Made by a program: the position numbers and the translations under genes. The notes below the pieces were generated by a model, which was given only the letters and a program-made list of their open reading frames with translations, was not told the origin of the DNA and did no database searches. A stretch of DNA of 64,000 bases. It comes from Corynebacterium mustelae (GTDB taxonomy: Bacteria > Actinomycetota > Actinomycetes > Mycobacteriales > Mycobacteriaceae). Positions 56,188 to 64,000 of the stretch are shown here, in pieces. The stretch covers positions 2,294,001 to 2,358,000 of the forward strand of contig NZ_CP011542.1 in NCBI RefSeq assembly GCF_001020985.1. Reading direction: 5' to 3'. Numbering within the stretch: the first letter of the stretch is position 1; each line of letters starts with the position of its first letter.

Positions 56188-59100
56188 TCCGGCTGATGGC
56201 GGAACCACTTATTGCGGCGGAGACTTTCACTCTCACCACTTTCGGGCTCACGGAATCAGCACGCACCACTGTCGGTTCCACCCCGAATCGCGCCCTTGGC
56301 TTCCCCGCGTGGGTGATCCTCAACGACCCCGACAATGCGCAACACGCCCTTAATCTTGTGGCGGACGTGGCGTGGGCGCGTCGAAAAGCAAAGTCTGAGC
56401 CGGCGAAGGTACGCAAGCGCATCAATGACCTAGTTTCGGCTGTGGAGAAGTCAGCGCCACACATCCTCCCCACTTTCTTGGAGGAGGTCGCCCGAATCTT
56501 CGTTGCACACCAGAACATTAGTTTTGCGCAACAGTTTTTCGGGAAAGCCCGCGATATGGAACACAAGCACGGGCTGAGCATTGACCCTGTGCGCCATGCC
56601 CAAGCGTTCGCGGAGTTCGCAAGATATGGGGCTTTGAGTGGGAAAACGCTGCGGCAGGAAGCCCGCGACGTAGCCACACGCCTGAAGCCGCAGGAAGCCT
56701 TCGACTACTTCCGCAACCTCGTGCTTATCCAGGCGCATGCCGGTGCGGGACTATACACCCAGTTTTTCCAGGATCTGTCTGGTCTAGCCGCGCCCCTGGG
56801 GTTAGACATGCAGGCGGTTAAACTGGACTTTTTCGCCGACTACATCCCTACCCGCAGTTTCCCCGACTCATCGTCTGAGCTGCTCAAGGAGATTTTTGGG
56901 TACCTTCCCACGCTTGTACACGACCACCCTGAGCTCGCCGAGGCACTCTATGAGTCCATCCCCAAAGAGTGGACGTTAAACCGTTACGTTGAAATGCTCA
57001 ACACGACTGGCCTGTGGGAACCATTGTGTGCCGACCCGGCGCGGTTTGCCCAGTGGTTGGATGTGGTGGTTGCGCATGGGAATCGCCATACGGGGTTCTT
57101 TGCTAAAACGAATCGGTTGTTTGTAGATGCGGTGGATCGTAATAGGGATGTGCTTGTGGGGGTGCCTTGTGTGACCAAGAGTTCGGACTATCATCTTGAT
57201 TTTTTGGATGCGTTTGTTGCTGCGGGTATGCGGTGGTCAACGCTTAAGGGTGTGAAGCTGGAAGATTATCGTCTGGATTTTGGTTCGTGGTTGCGCAGGC
57301 ATGAGCGGGATCTTTCGGCGTTGGTTGCGTTTGTGGGGTCGCAGCCGGTGCGTCCTGAGCGGTCGTGGCTGGTTGATGGGTTGCCGTTGCGGGCGTTGTG
57401 GTATTCGGCGGAGTTGTTGTTGGGTGGTGAGGCAACACGGACGGTGGTGCGGTGGAAGCTTGAGGGGTTGCGGGATGCGCAGGTTCGGGCGCGGGGGTCG
57501 CTGGCTGCGTGGCAGTTGCTTGAGTGGGATGATCGGTTTGTCCGCGCGCCCCAGCTGCGGGAGGTGTTTCCGGAGTTGGTGGATGATCTGTTGAATCTTG
57601 ATCCTGGTGTGGAGTTGGCAAAGCGGCTTCAGCGTGGCACGTTGGTGGAGTATGCGTGGCCTAAGTTTGAGGAGGTTGTGCCGAAGCCGTTTACGGAGCG
57701 TACGGTTGTGTCGGCGGCGTTTCCGTTTGTTTCTGTGCGTAGGTTTCAGACGTTGCATATTTTTGATGGTGACCAGGTGCGTGTGTGTGAGTTGCCTACA
57801 CCGGATGTGCTGCACACGGTCCCTACTGGTGATGATGTTTTTGTCACGATTGTCGGGCATTCGAAGCGTGATAGTTATCAGTGGATGTGGCTTTCTGCAG
57901 GGGTGTTGCATGCGGTTACGCCGTCGGTTTATGTATGTGCACCTGGCGAGTATGTGAGTTATTTTGACGGCACGCTGGTTATCGGCCCGACGGCGATTGC
58001 CGGCGGTGATTTGCCTTCGGAGCCTGAGGGGTTGCAGTTGGGGTTTGGCCCGGTGTACGCAACAAATTTTGCGGATGCGACAAGTTTTACGGTGCTGCCG
58101 GGTGGGGAGAAGATTTCGGCGAAGGAGTTGAATCGTCAGTTTGTGGCGGGGGTGTTGCCGGGTCTTGAGTTGCTGGAGGCTACTGCTGTTGCGCGCGAGA
58201 ATAGTGCTGAGATTAATGTTGCTTTGAGTTTTACGGCCAGCGTGCGGGAGTCGACTGCGGGTTCCCCGGTGGGTGTGGCGGATGGCCGCCATTTTGGTGT
58301 GTCGTTGACGGCTGGGCCTAGCAGATGGTGGTGGGTCAGTCCATTGGGGACATTTTACTCAACAATGGGTGCTTTCCAAGCTATGGAAAAGCCGTTGGGT
58401 GATGTGTGGTATGTGCGCCCACCTGCGAAGACCGGGGTGGGGCCTTCGCTTTTCGACGCCGCGACGGAAACCGAGATAGCACCGTCGCGGGATCATAGGG
58501 GTGAGTATCATGTGTTGACCCGTCTCCCACTCGCGGGGTTGCATCAGCTTCGTGTGCGCAACGAAAAGGTGAGTGAACGGATGCGCGAGTGCACGCCTAA
58601 GCAAGCTGCGGCTTTGATTGCCAACCCGGCGAAAATCCTTGAGTTTGCTGATGGTGATGAAACTCTTGCTGCTGCAATTGCGGGAATCATTGTTGAGGTG
58701 AGCCAGGTCAGTGGGATGGTGATTACTGTGCCGTGGGTGGAAACACTGCCGAAGTTTCTCACCTTCCTGTACCGTAGTGTGCCGCTCACGCCAGGGTCGC
58801 AGCCTGCGAAATTACCTGCTGCACCGGAAAAGCCTGCCGATGTGGTGGCAAAACCTGCATCGACCACGCCGGTGATTCCCGCCCCACCAACTTTAGGGCG
58901 TCATTTCAGCGTGAAGCTGCGTCAATCACTCCATGAATTGGCAAAGATGCTACACCTACCCCAGGATGCTTCCAGTGAGTTTGCCTTACACTCTTATGTG
59001 TTTTCCGATTTTGTGGGTCAGGAGAAAATGTGGCTCGCGTGGCTTTCCTGCCCAGGTCAACCGCTACAGAAAGTGCAAGATTACCACCGACTTCTATCGT

Positions 59101-60596
59101 GGTGCGTGGAAAACGAGGTGTTGGGCACGTGGCGAATAATTGAAACCCCGGACGTATCGTCGAAGCAGCCTGAGGGGAAGTTTTGGGACATTTCAGTCGC
59201 GGGGAAGGACTTTTCGGTGCGCCTGGTGAGGGCGTCGACAAGCGATGCACCGGAAACCCACGCGTGGGATGACCTTTTCGTGCCAGCAGCCGAGTTCCAA
59301 ACGGCACTCGATGAGATTCTTGCGTGGCACACAAACCGCGCGAAGAATGACACGCAGCTGACACCCTGCTGGGATGAGGTAACCATCAAGGATGTAGCCG
59401 CGCAGGCAGCCGCCGTATCCACGCTTCCCGCCAGCGCATGGGAAAGCCTCTTAAGTGGGGCGTACACATCAATCATCAGCAATGCAGGAAATGGGAATTA
59501 TGGAGAAGACGACATCATGTCCACGATGTTGAAGATTACCCAGTCTCGTGTACACGGATTCAGCTGGTCTCAGTTCGACCTGTTCGGCGGATTCCACGGA
59601 CTGATCCTTGGGTGCGGATGGCATAAGGACTTCCTGCGCACAGGACCGGACGTGTCGAAGATTCAGGTGGCGTGGGAAAAACTGTGGGGTAAGCCGTGGA
59701 TTCACCTCACCGACGAAATGCTTGCGCACATCCCCAGCGAACTTGGCAACGTAATCACCCCTGAGTTTCACGCCGATCCGCGACTCGGCGCAGCAAAACG
59801 GAAGCACATAGCGTACGACGATTCCCCACATCAGTCCTTCGGCAGAGAACCTTCACACGAAACTAACGTGGCGTGCCTGTTGCCCACTTACCTGTATTTG
59901 GCGCAAACAGTGGACGCAGGAAGCCCACCAGCACTACACATCGCCGCACTACTGAACTACATAGGCACCTTCCCTACACACTCCGATACACCTGTGTTCG
60001 GCTGCGACTACCAAAAAGCTCGCACAACTGGGATATGGATAGACAAGATCGCCCCGCAGCTTGTCAAAGAAAGCTACCTTGACACCCTGATTGAGCATCT
60101 CACGACCGGACACTCACACTCCGGCGTGCAACAGGACCCAGCCGTCAGTGCCCCAACCATCGTCACCGATGTGGCATCCACTCTCAACCTCAGCCCTGAC
60201 ACCGCCCGCTACTACCTGCAACTTTTGGCATTGGCCAACCCCACAGACATGAACGTGCGGCGCTGGAACAGGTGGACGAAAAAGCAACTAGATAAGGCCC
60301 AAGAGGAACTTCTTGCCCAAGAACTCGTTGTGGCTGGGAAGCGGCCCGGATCAAGGCGTAAAATTTTCCTCCCCGGTGGCTGGCTCGATAAAACCGATGA
60401 TGGCCCGGGGATGGAAACATGGAAAGCCACCCACTACCTGCTGTGGAAAGACACAAAGTGCCGCCCCGTGGTGGTGAGCTGCCCACCCATGATCCCCTAT
60501 TCACACCTGTTTGCTGAGGTGTGGGCGCGGCATACCTCCGGCGATAAACCGGGCTATGAGGAGTTGAGCACACAAAGCTACCGGTTGAAACATTAG
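56172..60596 (+). CDS. Giant array protein, copy 14 (full, start shifted)
   Basis: The open frame gives 1,474 residues from TTG 56172. The true N-terminal 26 residues lie in another frame from GTG 56099 (separate entry), so as sequenced this gene is either frameshifted, initiated internally, or affected by a base error. The N, M and C modules are all present (AWARRKAKSEPAK, LQRGTLVEYAWPKFE near 490, LGFGPVYATNF, VSPLGTFYS, WHKDFLRTGPDV, KIFLPGGWLDKTD). The M-C linker is long and Pro/Ala-rich (SQPAKLPAAPEKPADVVAKP and on). Between about 57050 and 58750 third positions favour G and T; the flanks favour C. This change falls near the module borders. Confidence 0.85.
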   Translation: MVPPIVRLMAEPLIAAETFTLTTFGLTESARTTVGSTPNRALGFPAWVILNDPDNAQHALNLVADVAWARRKAKSEPAKVRKRINDLVSAVEKSAPHILPTFLEEVARIFVAHQNISFAQQFFGKARDMEHKHGLSIDPVRHAQAFAEFARYGALSGKTLRQEARDVATRLKPQEAFDYFRNLVLIQAHAGAGLYTQFFQDLSGLAAPLGLDMQAVKLDFFADYIPTRSFPDSSSELLKEIFGYLPTLVHDHPELAEALYESIPKEWTLNRYVEMLNTTGLWEPLCADPARFAQWLDVVVAHGNRHTGFFAKTNRLFVDAVDRNRDVLVGVPCVTKSSDYHLDFLDAFVAAGMRWSTLKGVKLEDYRLDFGSWLRRHERDLSALVAFVGSQPVRPERSWLVDGLPLRALWYSAELLLGGEATRTVVRWKLEGLRDAQVRARGSLAAWQLLEWDDRFVRAPQLREVFPELVDDLLNLDPGVELAKRLQRGTLVEYAWPKFEEVVPKPFTERTVVSAAFPFVSVRRFQTLHIFDGDQVRVCELPTPDVLHTVPTGDDVFVTIVGHSKRDSYQWMWLSAGVLHAVTPSVYVCAPGEYVSYFDGTLVIGPTAIAGGDLPSEPEGLQLGFGPVYATNFADATSFTVLPGGEKISAKELNRQFVAGVLPGLELLEATAVARENSAEINVALSFTASVRESTAGSPVGVADGRHFGVSLTAGPSRWWWVSPLGTFYSTMGAFQAMEKPLGDVWYVRPPAKTGVGPSLFDAATETEIAPSRDHRGEYHVLTRLPLAGLHQLRVRNEKVSERMRECTPKQAAALIANPAKILEFADGDETLAAAIAGIIVEVSQVSGMVITVPWVETLPKFLTFLYRSVPLTPGSQPAKLPAAPEKPADVVAKPASTTPVIPAPPTLGRHFSVKLRQSLHELAKMLHLPQDASSEFALHSYVFSDFVGQEKMWLAWLSCPGQPLQKVQDYHRLLSWCVENEVLGTWRIIETPDVSSKQPEGKFWDISVAGKDFSVRLVRASTSDAPETHAWDDLFVPAAEFQTALDEILAWHTNRAKNDTQLTPCWDEVTIKDVAAQAAAVSTLPASAWESLLSGAYTSIISNAGNGNYGEDDIMSTMLKITQSRVHGFSWSQFDLFGGFHGLILGCGWHKDFLRTGPDVSKIQVAWEKLWGKPWIHLTDEMLAHIPSELGNVITPEFHADPRLGAAKRKHIAYDDSPHQSFGREPSHETNVACLLPTYLYLAQTVDAGSPPALHIAALLNYIGTFPTHSDTPVFGCDYQKARTTGIWIDKIAPQLVKESYLDTLIEHLTTGHSHSGVQQDPAVSAPTIVTDVASTLNLSPDTARYYLQLLALANPTDMNVRRWNRWTKKQLDKAQEELLAQELVVAGKRPGSRRKIFLPGGWLDKTDDGPGMETWKATHYLLWKDTKCRPVVVSCPPMIPYSHLFAEVWARHTSGDKPGYEELSTQSYRLKH

Positions 60597-60809
60597 CTTT
60601 GCGCTCCCACCTTTTTCATATCCCACTAGGGGCGTGCCGTGGGGCGCACAGCGAGAGTAGGAAGGGTAGGTGTGCACAAAGTGCTGACATTCACTGTGTA
60701 AAAAGTATTGACACTTCACGTGCCTACCGTTTTGCATACTTTTCAAATCAGATAGTATGCAAAACTCCCGCGCTCAAATTGTCAGAGCCTTGTATACAAC
60801 TTCCCTCAC

Positions 60810-61268
60810 TCACAAAATCGAGCCACGTTCCAAATACTCAAGAAACTTTTCACACAGCCCCAGCCCACCATCGATTTCATAGAGGGTGTTCACGAAGTGA
60901 GCGATGTGTGAGTCTTGTTGGTCGTCGGGGGTGACGTTGGTAAGAAAATCTGTATCCGATAGGAAAAACACCACGCGAATAATCCGCGCGTCGCGGTCAT
61001 CACGTTGGCTGCGATCCCAGTAGCCGGTTGCATCCCCATAGTTTCTGAATGCGGATTCTAAAGCCTTTGCAGTTATAGCACCGTCAAGGAAACCGAAGCC
61101 GCATTCCACCAGTGAGGCTATTGGTGCAGGGGCGGTGGCAAGCAGCACCACCTTGTCTTTTATAAAGGTGAGGACTGTGCGAATAAACGCGTCGTAGTTA
61201 TCCATCAGGGTGCCGTCTTCAATGGCATCCACAATGTCGTTGAACTGAGCAATCTCTTCAGGTTCCAT
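60810..61268 (-). CDS. Small acidic protein, paralogue of 61282 gene
   Basis: The start is ATG 61268, 7 nt after AAAGGAG, giving 152 residues. No signal peptide. It appears all-helical and acidic: EEIAQFNDIVDAIEDGTLMD, then a strongly conserved segment DFLTNVTPDDQQDSHIAHFV followed by NTLYEI and LCEKF. The upstream gene at 61282 encodes a protein with the same layout and the same DFLTNVTPDDQQDSH core, so the two are a tandem duplicate. They are the only genes against the array direction in this half of the window. An antagonist or immunity-like role is conceivable but unsupported. I do not recognise the family. Confidence 0.75.
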   Translation of the reverse strand: MEPEEIAQFNDIVDAIEDGTLMDNYDAFIRTVLTFIKDKVVLLATAPAPIASLVECGFGFLDGAITAKALESAFRNYGDATGYWDRSQRDDRDARIIRVVFFLSDTDFLTNVTPDDQQDSHIAHFVNTLYEIDGGLGLCEKFLEYLERGSIL

Positions 61269-61281
61269 CAGCACACTCCTT

Positions 61282-61725
61282 TCACACAAACAAGGAATAG
61301 AACTTTTCACACAACGTCGTATTTTGGTTAATGCCGTAGAGCCAATGAACCAGGTAGGAAACGTGGGAATCTTGCTGGTCGTCGGGGGTGACGTTGGTGA
61401 GGAAATCCGCGCTCACGCAAAAGGAGGTGACAATCGCGATAGCTTTTTCACGAAGATCATCAGAGCGAGCTATCCGCTTCGCGGGCGATACGTCCCATGC
61501 CGATTGCAAGTCCGCAGCGGATAATTCCCCTGAGAGAAAGCGTTCCCCGTATTCCACAAGGTGAGCCAACGACTCTGCACTCTTGGCATCCTTAGCAAGC
61601 GGGACGATTTCCGCCTCGATGAAGCGGAAAGTTTTCTGGATAAACAACTCGTAGTCGGTTTCCACGATGCCGTCTTCAATATCGTCCAAAATGGTGAGGA
61701 TTCGTGCAATCTCCTGCTGATCCAC
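61282..61725 (-). CDS. Small acidic protein, paralogue of 60810 gene
   Basis: The start is GTG 61725, 8 nt after AAGGAG, giving 147 residues. The frame is open to 61950, but the extension overlaps the start of the next array gene and is not shared with the paralogue. Landmarks are QQEIARILTILDDIEDGIVE, a helix with KDAKSAESLAHLVEYGERFL, and DFLTNVTPDDQQDSHVSYLV, then HWLYGI and LCEKF. It is 13 nt upstream of the 60810 gene, so the pair is one operon. It is divergent from the array gene at 61901, and their promoters must share 61726-61900. Confidence 0.75.
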   Translation of the reverse strand: MDQQEIARILTILDDIEDGIVETDYELFIQKTFRFIEAEIVPLAKDAKSAESLAHLVEYGERFLSGELSAADLQSAWDVSPAKRIARSDDLREKAIAIVTSFCVSADFLTNVTPDDQQDSHVSYLVHWLYGINQNTTLCEKFYSLFV

Positions 61726-61827
61726 CGCCACAACTCCTTCACAGACGCACCCTGCTTTCAAAGAAAGTCTAGCCACCACTAGGCAAAAAATTCCCCCACA
61801 TCCGCGTGCCGAGGATGACGGTGAGTT

Positions 61828-61846
61828 TTCGGCGTCGACAAGCAAA
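61828..61846 (+). repeat. Non-coding copy of the array motif
   Basis: CGGCGTCGACAAGCAAAAAC matches the conserved WARRQAK DNA of copies 9-11 over 18 nt, yet lies in the spacer 55-73 nt before ATG 61901. Nothing else around it resembles the N module, unlike the fragment at 35462. Confidence 0.55.
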
Positions 61847-61900
61847 AACTTTATTAATCTAGGACAGACACTAATCTCGTGCGAGAAAGTACCGTGCACC

Positions 61901-64000
61901 ATGAATCGCTCAACCCAGCAACACCCCCTGATTGCTTTAAGCTTCGACAACGCGCATTATGCGGCACCTGTGGTGCGGCTTGTGCCGAAACCGCAGGTGG
62001 CGGCGGAACAGGCGGCACTGAAACACTTCGGCTTCACCCCAACCTCACAGCACATGGTGGGGGTCACGCACACTCGCGCGGGTGGTTTCGCGGCATGGGA
62101 TACGGCGGCAACCCCGCAGGAAGCGATACGCATTGCGAAGCTGGTGGCGGACGTGGCGTGGGCACGCACAACTGCCCGTGTACACCCTCGTGCGGTGCTG
62201 GATCGTTTCTACACCGTTCGCGCACAACTCGAATCACAAACCCCGCACCTTTTGCCAGCATTTTTTGAAGAAGGTGCCCGTGTTCTCGTGGGCCTGGGGC
62301 GGGAGGATTTGGCCAAGCAGTTTTTCGGCTGCGCCCGCGACATTGAAGATATTCATGCGCTCCCCATCGACCCGGCGCGTCGTGCGGCGGTGTTTCGGGA
62401 GTTTGCCGCGTATGGGGTGGCGGGGGCTGGCGTGTTGCGGAAGGAGGCGACGGTTGTTTCCCGTCGCATGGCGCCGAAGAATGCGTATGAGTATTTCTTG
62501 GGCGTTGTTTTGGGGCAGGCGGAGCGTGGTGTGCCCGCTTATGCGGGTGCTATGGCCGATGTGCGCCGGTTGGGCACACAGGCGGGGTTGTCGCAGGCCC
62601 AGGTGGATGAGGATTTTTGTGCTGCGTATGTTTCTTCGGCCGCGTTTGTGCGCTCCCCGGGGTCACTAATCCACGAGATTGTTCGTGTACTGCCTGCGCG
62701 GAAGGACCCTGAGTTGGGGTGTGTGTTACGTGATGTGGTGCCGCGCCGGGCGGCGGTGGGTGACTATATTTTGGGGTTGCAGAAGACTGGGGTGTGGGAT
62801 GAGCTGGTGCGGGATTCATCGGCGTGGTGTGGGTGGCTTGAGATGGTGTTTGCGCACGCCCGTAGGTACAGGGAGTTTTTGCAGTCGCCGTGTATGGAGC
62901 TTGTCGACGCCATCACCGCGCACCCCGAATTGGTTGCGGGGGTTTCGTTTGATGTAACCCATGTGGGTATCCATGCGGTGTATCGTGAGGCGCTGGTGGC
63001 GGCTGGGGCTGTGTATGAAGGCACGCCGCGCGGGGCAGCTCGGGAGGAAACCCTAGGTAATCGCACGGTTTTTGGGGACGGTGTGGTTCCCGCGCCGCCG
63101 GTGTTGGGTGATGCGGCGATGGATGTGTTGCACCAGTTTTTTGTCGGCCCGCAGGCGTTTTACTGTGATCGGGTTGCGCTGGCGCACCGTTTGGCTGAGG
63201 TTTTGGCTGCGCCGCAGGCTGGTGGTGTGGTTGTGGATCAGGTAGGGCTTTACGTGCCGTTGGGGGTTGGGTGTGAAAAATATATTCTCACCCGCCTTGC
63301 CAGTCCCCTGCTTGACCCCGATGTGGCGGAGGAATTGTGCGTGTTTTTCTCCTGGTGTGTGGATGTGGGGTTGGCTGGGCGTTGGTGCATGGAGAAACTG
63401 GAGGATTTCTCGCCTTCCCTTGCGCGTGGTCAGGCTATGTGGGTGAATTCGTGCCTTGTCCTACGTGACCGGGAGGGATATGTGCGACTGACGGAAAAGG
63501 GGCTGGCGGAACCCCCTGAGGATTCCGGGTGGGCTTCGTTGTTCCTTCCCGCCGAGACCTTCCGCCGCGGGCTAGCAGACATTCTTACCTGGCATTCATC
63601 CCGCAAAACAGATGAGAAACCGCGGCTTGGCTGGGAAAATGTGGCGCTGGATGAGGTTGCGCAAGCCCTGGCGATGGACACTGCGTTCCCGCCCATTCTC
63701 TGGCGGGTGTTGTTTGCCGGTGTTTACACGGAGGTGGGGTCTTTCTACTCGTGGCCTGAGCATCAGCGCAAAGCATTGAAGCTGTCGAATCGGGCTCTGG
63801 GGCAGGCGGAGGATATTCACCACGGCTGTCTTGGTAGTGAGCTTGCGCTGGTCATGGGGGCTGGTTGGCACGACGATTACCTGCGCACAGGCCCACAAGT
63901 TCACCAGATCACCACCATGTGGCGAGAGCTTTTCGGTACCCCGTGGATTCACCTTGACGACGCCACGTTTACCGACATTGCGGCCGATGTTGCGCACACG
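61901..64000 (+). CDS. Giant array protein, copy 15 (N-C, no M; runs off the window)
   Basis: ATG 61901 opens a frame that is uninterrupted for 700 codons to the window edge. It begins NRSTQQHPLIALSFDNAHYA and follows the N module (VADVAWARTTARVHP, LLPAFFEEGARVL, AKQFFGCARDIEDIH, AYEYFLGVVLGQAE). At about residue 375-400 it passes through a short linker (VFGDGVVPAPPVLGDAAM) directly into the C module (FFSWCVDVGLAGRW, LFLPAETFRRGL, GAGWHDDYLRTGPQV, FGTPWIHLDD). M and the last part of N are absent. GC is higher than in other copies, and the WARR[KQ]A DNA motif is lost (WARTTA). The C-terminal end lies beyond the window. Confidence 0.85.
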   Translation, partial: MNRSTQQHPLIALSFDNAHYAAPVVRLVPKPQVAAEQAALKHFGFTPTSQHMVGVTHTRAGGFAAWDTAATPQEAIRIAKLVADVAWARTTARVHPRAVLDRFYTVRAQLESQTPHLLPAFFEEGARVLVGLGREDLAKQFFGCARDIEDIHALPIDPARRAAVFREFAAYGVAGAGVLRKEATVVSRRMAPKNAYEYFLGVVLGQAERGVPAYAGAMADVRRLGTQAGLSQAQVDEDFCAAYVSSAAFVRSPGSLIHEIVRVLPARKDPELGCVLRDVVPRRAAVGDYILGLQKTGVWDELVRDSSAWCGWLEMVFAHARRYREFLQSPCMELVDAITAHPELVAGVSFDVTHVGIHAVYREALVAAGAVYEGTPRGAAREETLGNRTVFGDGVVPAPPVLGDAAMDVLHQFFVGPQAFYCDRVALAHRLAEVLAAPQAGGVVVDQVGLYVPLGVGCEKYILTRLASPLLDPDVAEELCVFFSWCVDVGLAGRWCMEKLEDFSPSLARGQAMWVNSCLVLRDREGYVRLTEKGLAEPPEDSGWASLFLPAETFRRGLADILTWHSSRKTDEKPRLGWENVALDEVAQALAMDTAFPPILWRVLFAGVYTEVGSFYSWPEHQRKALKLSNRALGQAEDIHHGCLGSELALVMGAGWHDDYLRTGPQVHQITTMWRELFGTPWIHLDDATFTDIAADVAHT

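Noticed and set aside
57237-58292. Long minus-strand open frame of 351 codons rich in Arg, His and Pro
   Set aside because: It is the complement of a well-supported array gene in a G/T-rich stretch. Its composition is typical of antisense shadows and it has no domain resemblance.
7467-60596. Non-ribosomal peptide or polyketide synthase cluster
   Set aside because: Tandem giant genes suggest it, but no adenylation, condensation, ketosynthase or carrier-protein motif is present, and all copies are the same family.
7467-64000. Polymorphic toxin (RHS/CDI-like) array
   Set aside because: There is no signal peptide, secretion motif or YD/filamentous repeat, and the C-termini are the most conserved part rather than variable toxin tips.
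1-64000. CRISPR array, tRNA, rRNA or insertion sequence
   Set aside because: No regular short direct repeats with unique spacers, no cloverleaf-like or rRNA sequence and no transposase frame were found in the spacers.

Overview
The window looks like a chromosomal segment of a Corynebacterium or a close mycolic-acid actinobacterium. The evidence is an MTB12-type secreted lipoprotein, a cyclophilin-type lipoprotein, a linked rluD-lspA pair next to an ansA-type asparaginase (an order known from corynebacteria and mycobacteria), frequent GTG starts, and start codons placed for leaderless transcription. No rRNA, tRNA, transposase, integrase, phage gene or CRISPR array was seen.

Left flank, 1-6277: the end of an MFS exporter, rluD and lspA (minus strand, overlapping), a lipoprotein of unknown function, a lipoprotein cyclophilin, an MTB12-like lipoprotein, and L-asparaginase. 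This is ordinary chromosomal content. One sharp 13-bp inverted repeat sits between the cyclophilin and MTB12 genes.

Region 6609-64000 is almost entirely one gene family on the plus strand. It opens with a small stand-alone protein that matches DUF4132. It continues with at least 13 tandem paralogues of a giant cytosolic-looking protein, most near 1,450-1,490 residues. The full-length form has three parts. The N module (about residues 1-520) is helical. The M module (about 530-880) is beta-rich and propeller-like. The C module (about 900-1,460) ends in a segment I read as a winged helix. Full-length or nearly full-length copies: 7467, 11956, 16386, 20880, 25266, 39196, 43644, and 56172 (frameshifted at its start). 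Copies without M: 29690, 35702, and 61901 (cut by the window edge). N+M copies: 48114 and 53295. The copy at 33553 has part of N plus M. The copy at 50805 is a shortened C module, separated from 48114 by one in-frame stop. Gaps of 0-43 nt, several ATGA overlaps and one shared direction suggest one or a few very long operons.

The array is visibly in flux. It holds eroded fragments of further copies, a 66-bp exact direct repeat that duplicates a promoter and start region, near-identical blocks shared by otherwise diverged neighbours, and a short DNA motif around the WARR[KQ]A codons that keeps the same rare codons in most copies. Four passenger genes sit inside or against it: a 215-residue unknown (32862), a lipoprotein (52346), and two related minus-strand genes (60810, 61282).

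No catalytic function can be assigned to the giant family from sequence alone. DUF4132 proteins are themselves poorly understood. The most defensible reading is a lineage-specific, recombining tandem expansion of a three-module giant protein that may work with a DUF4132 partner.
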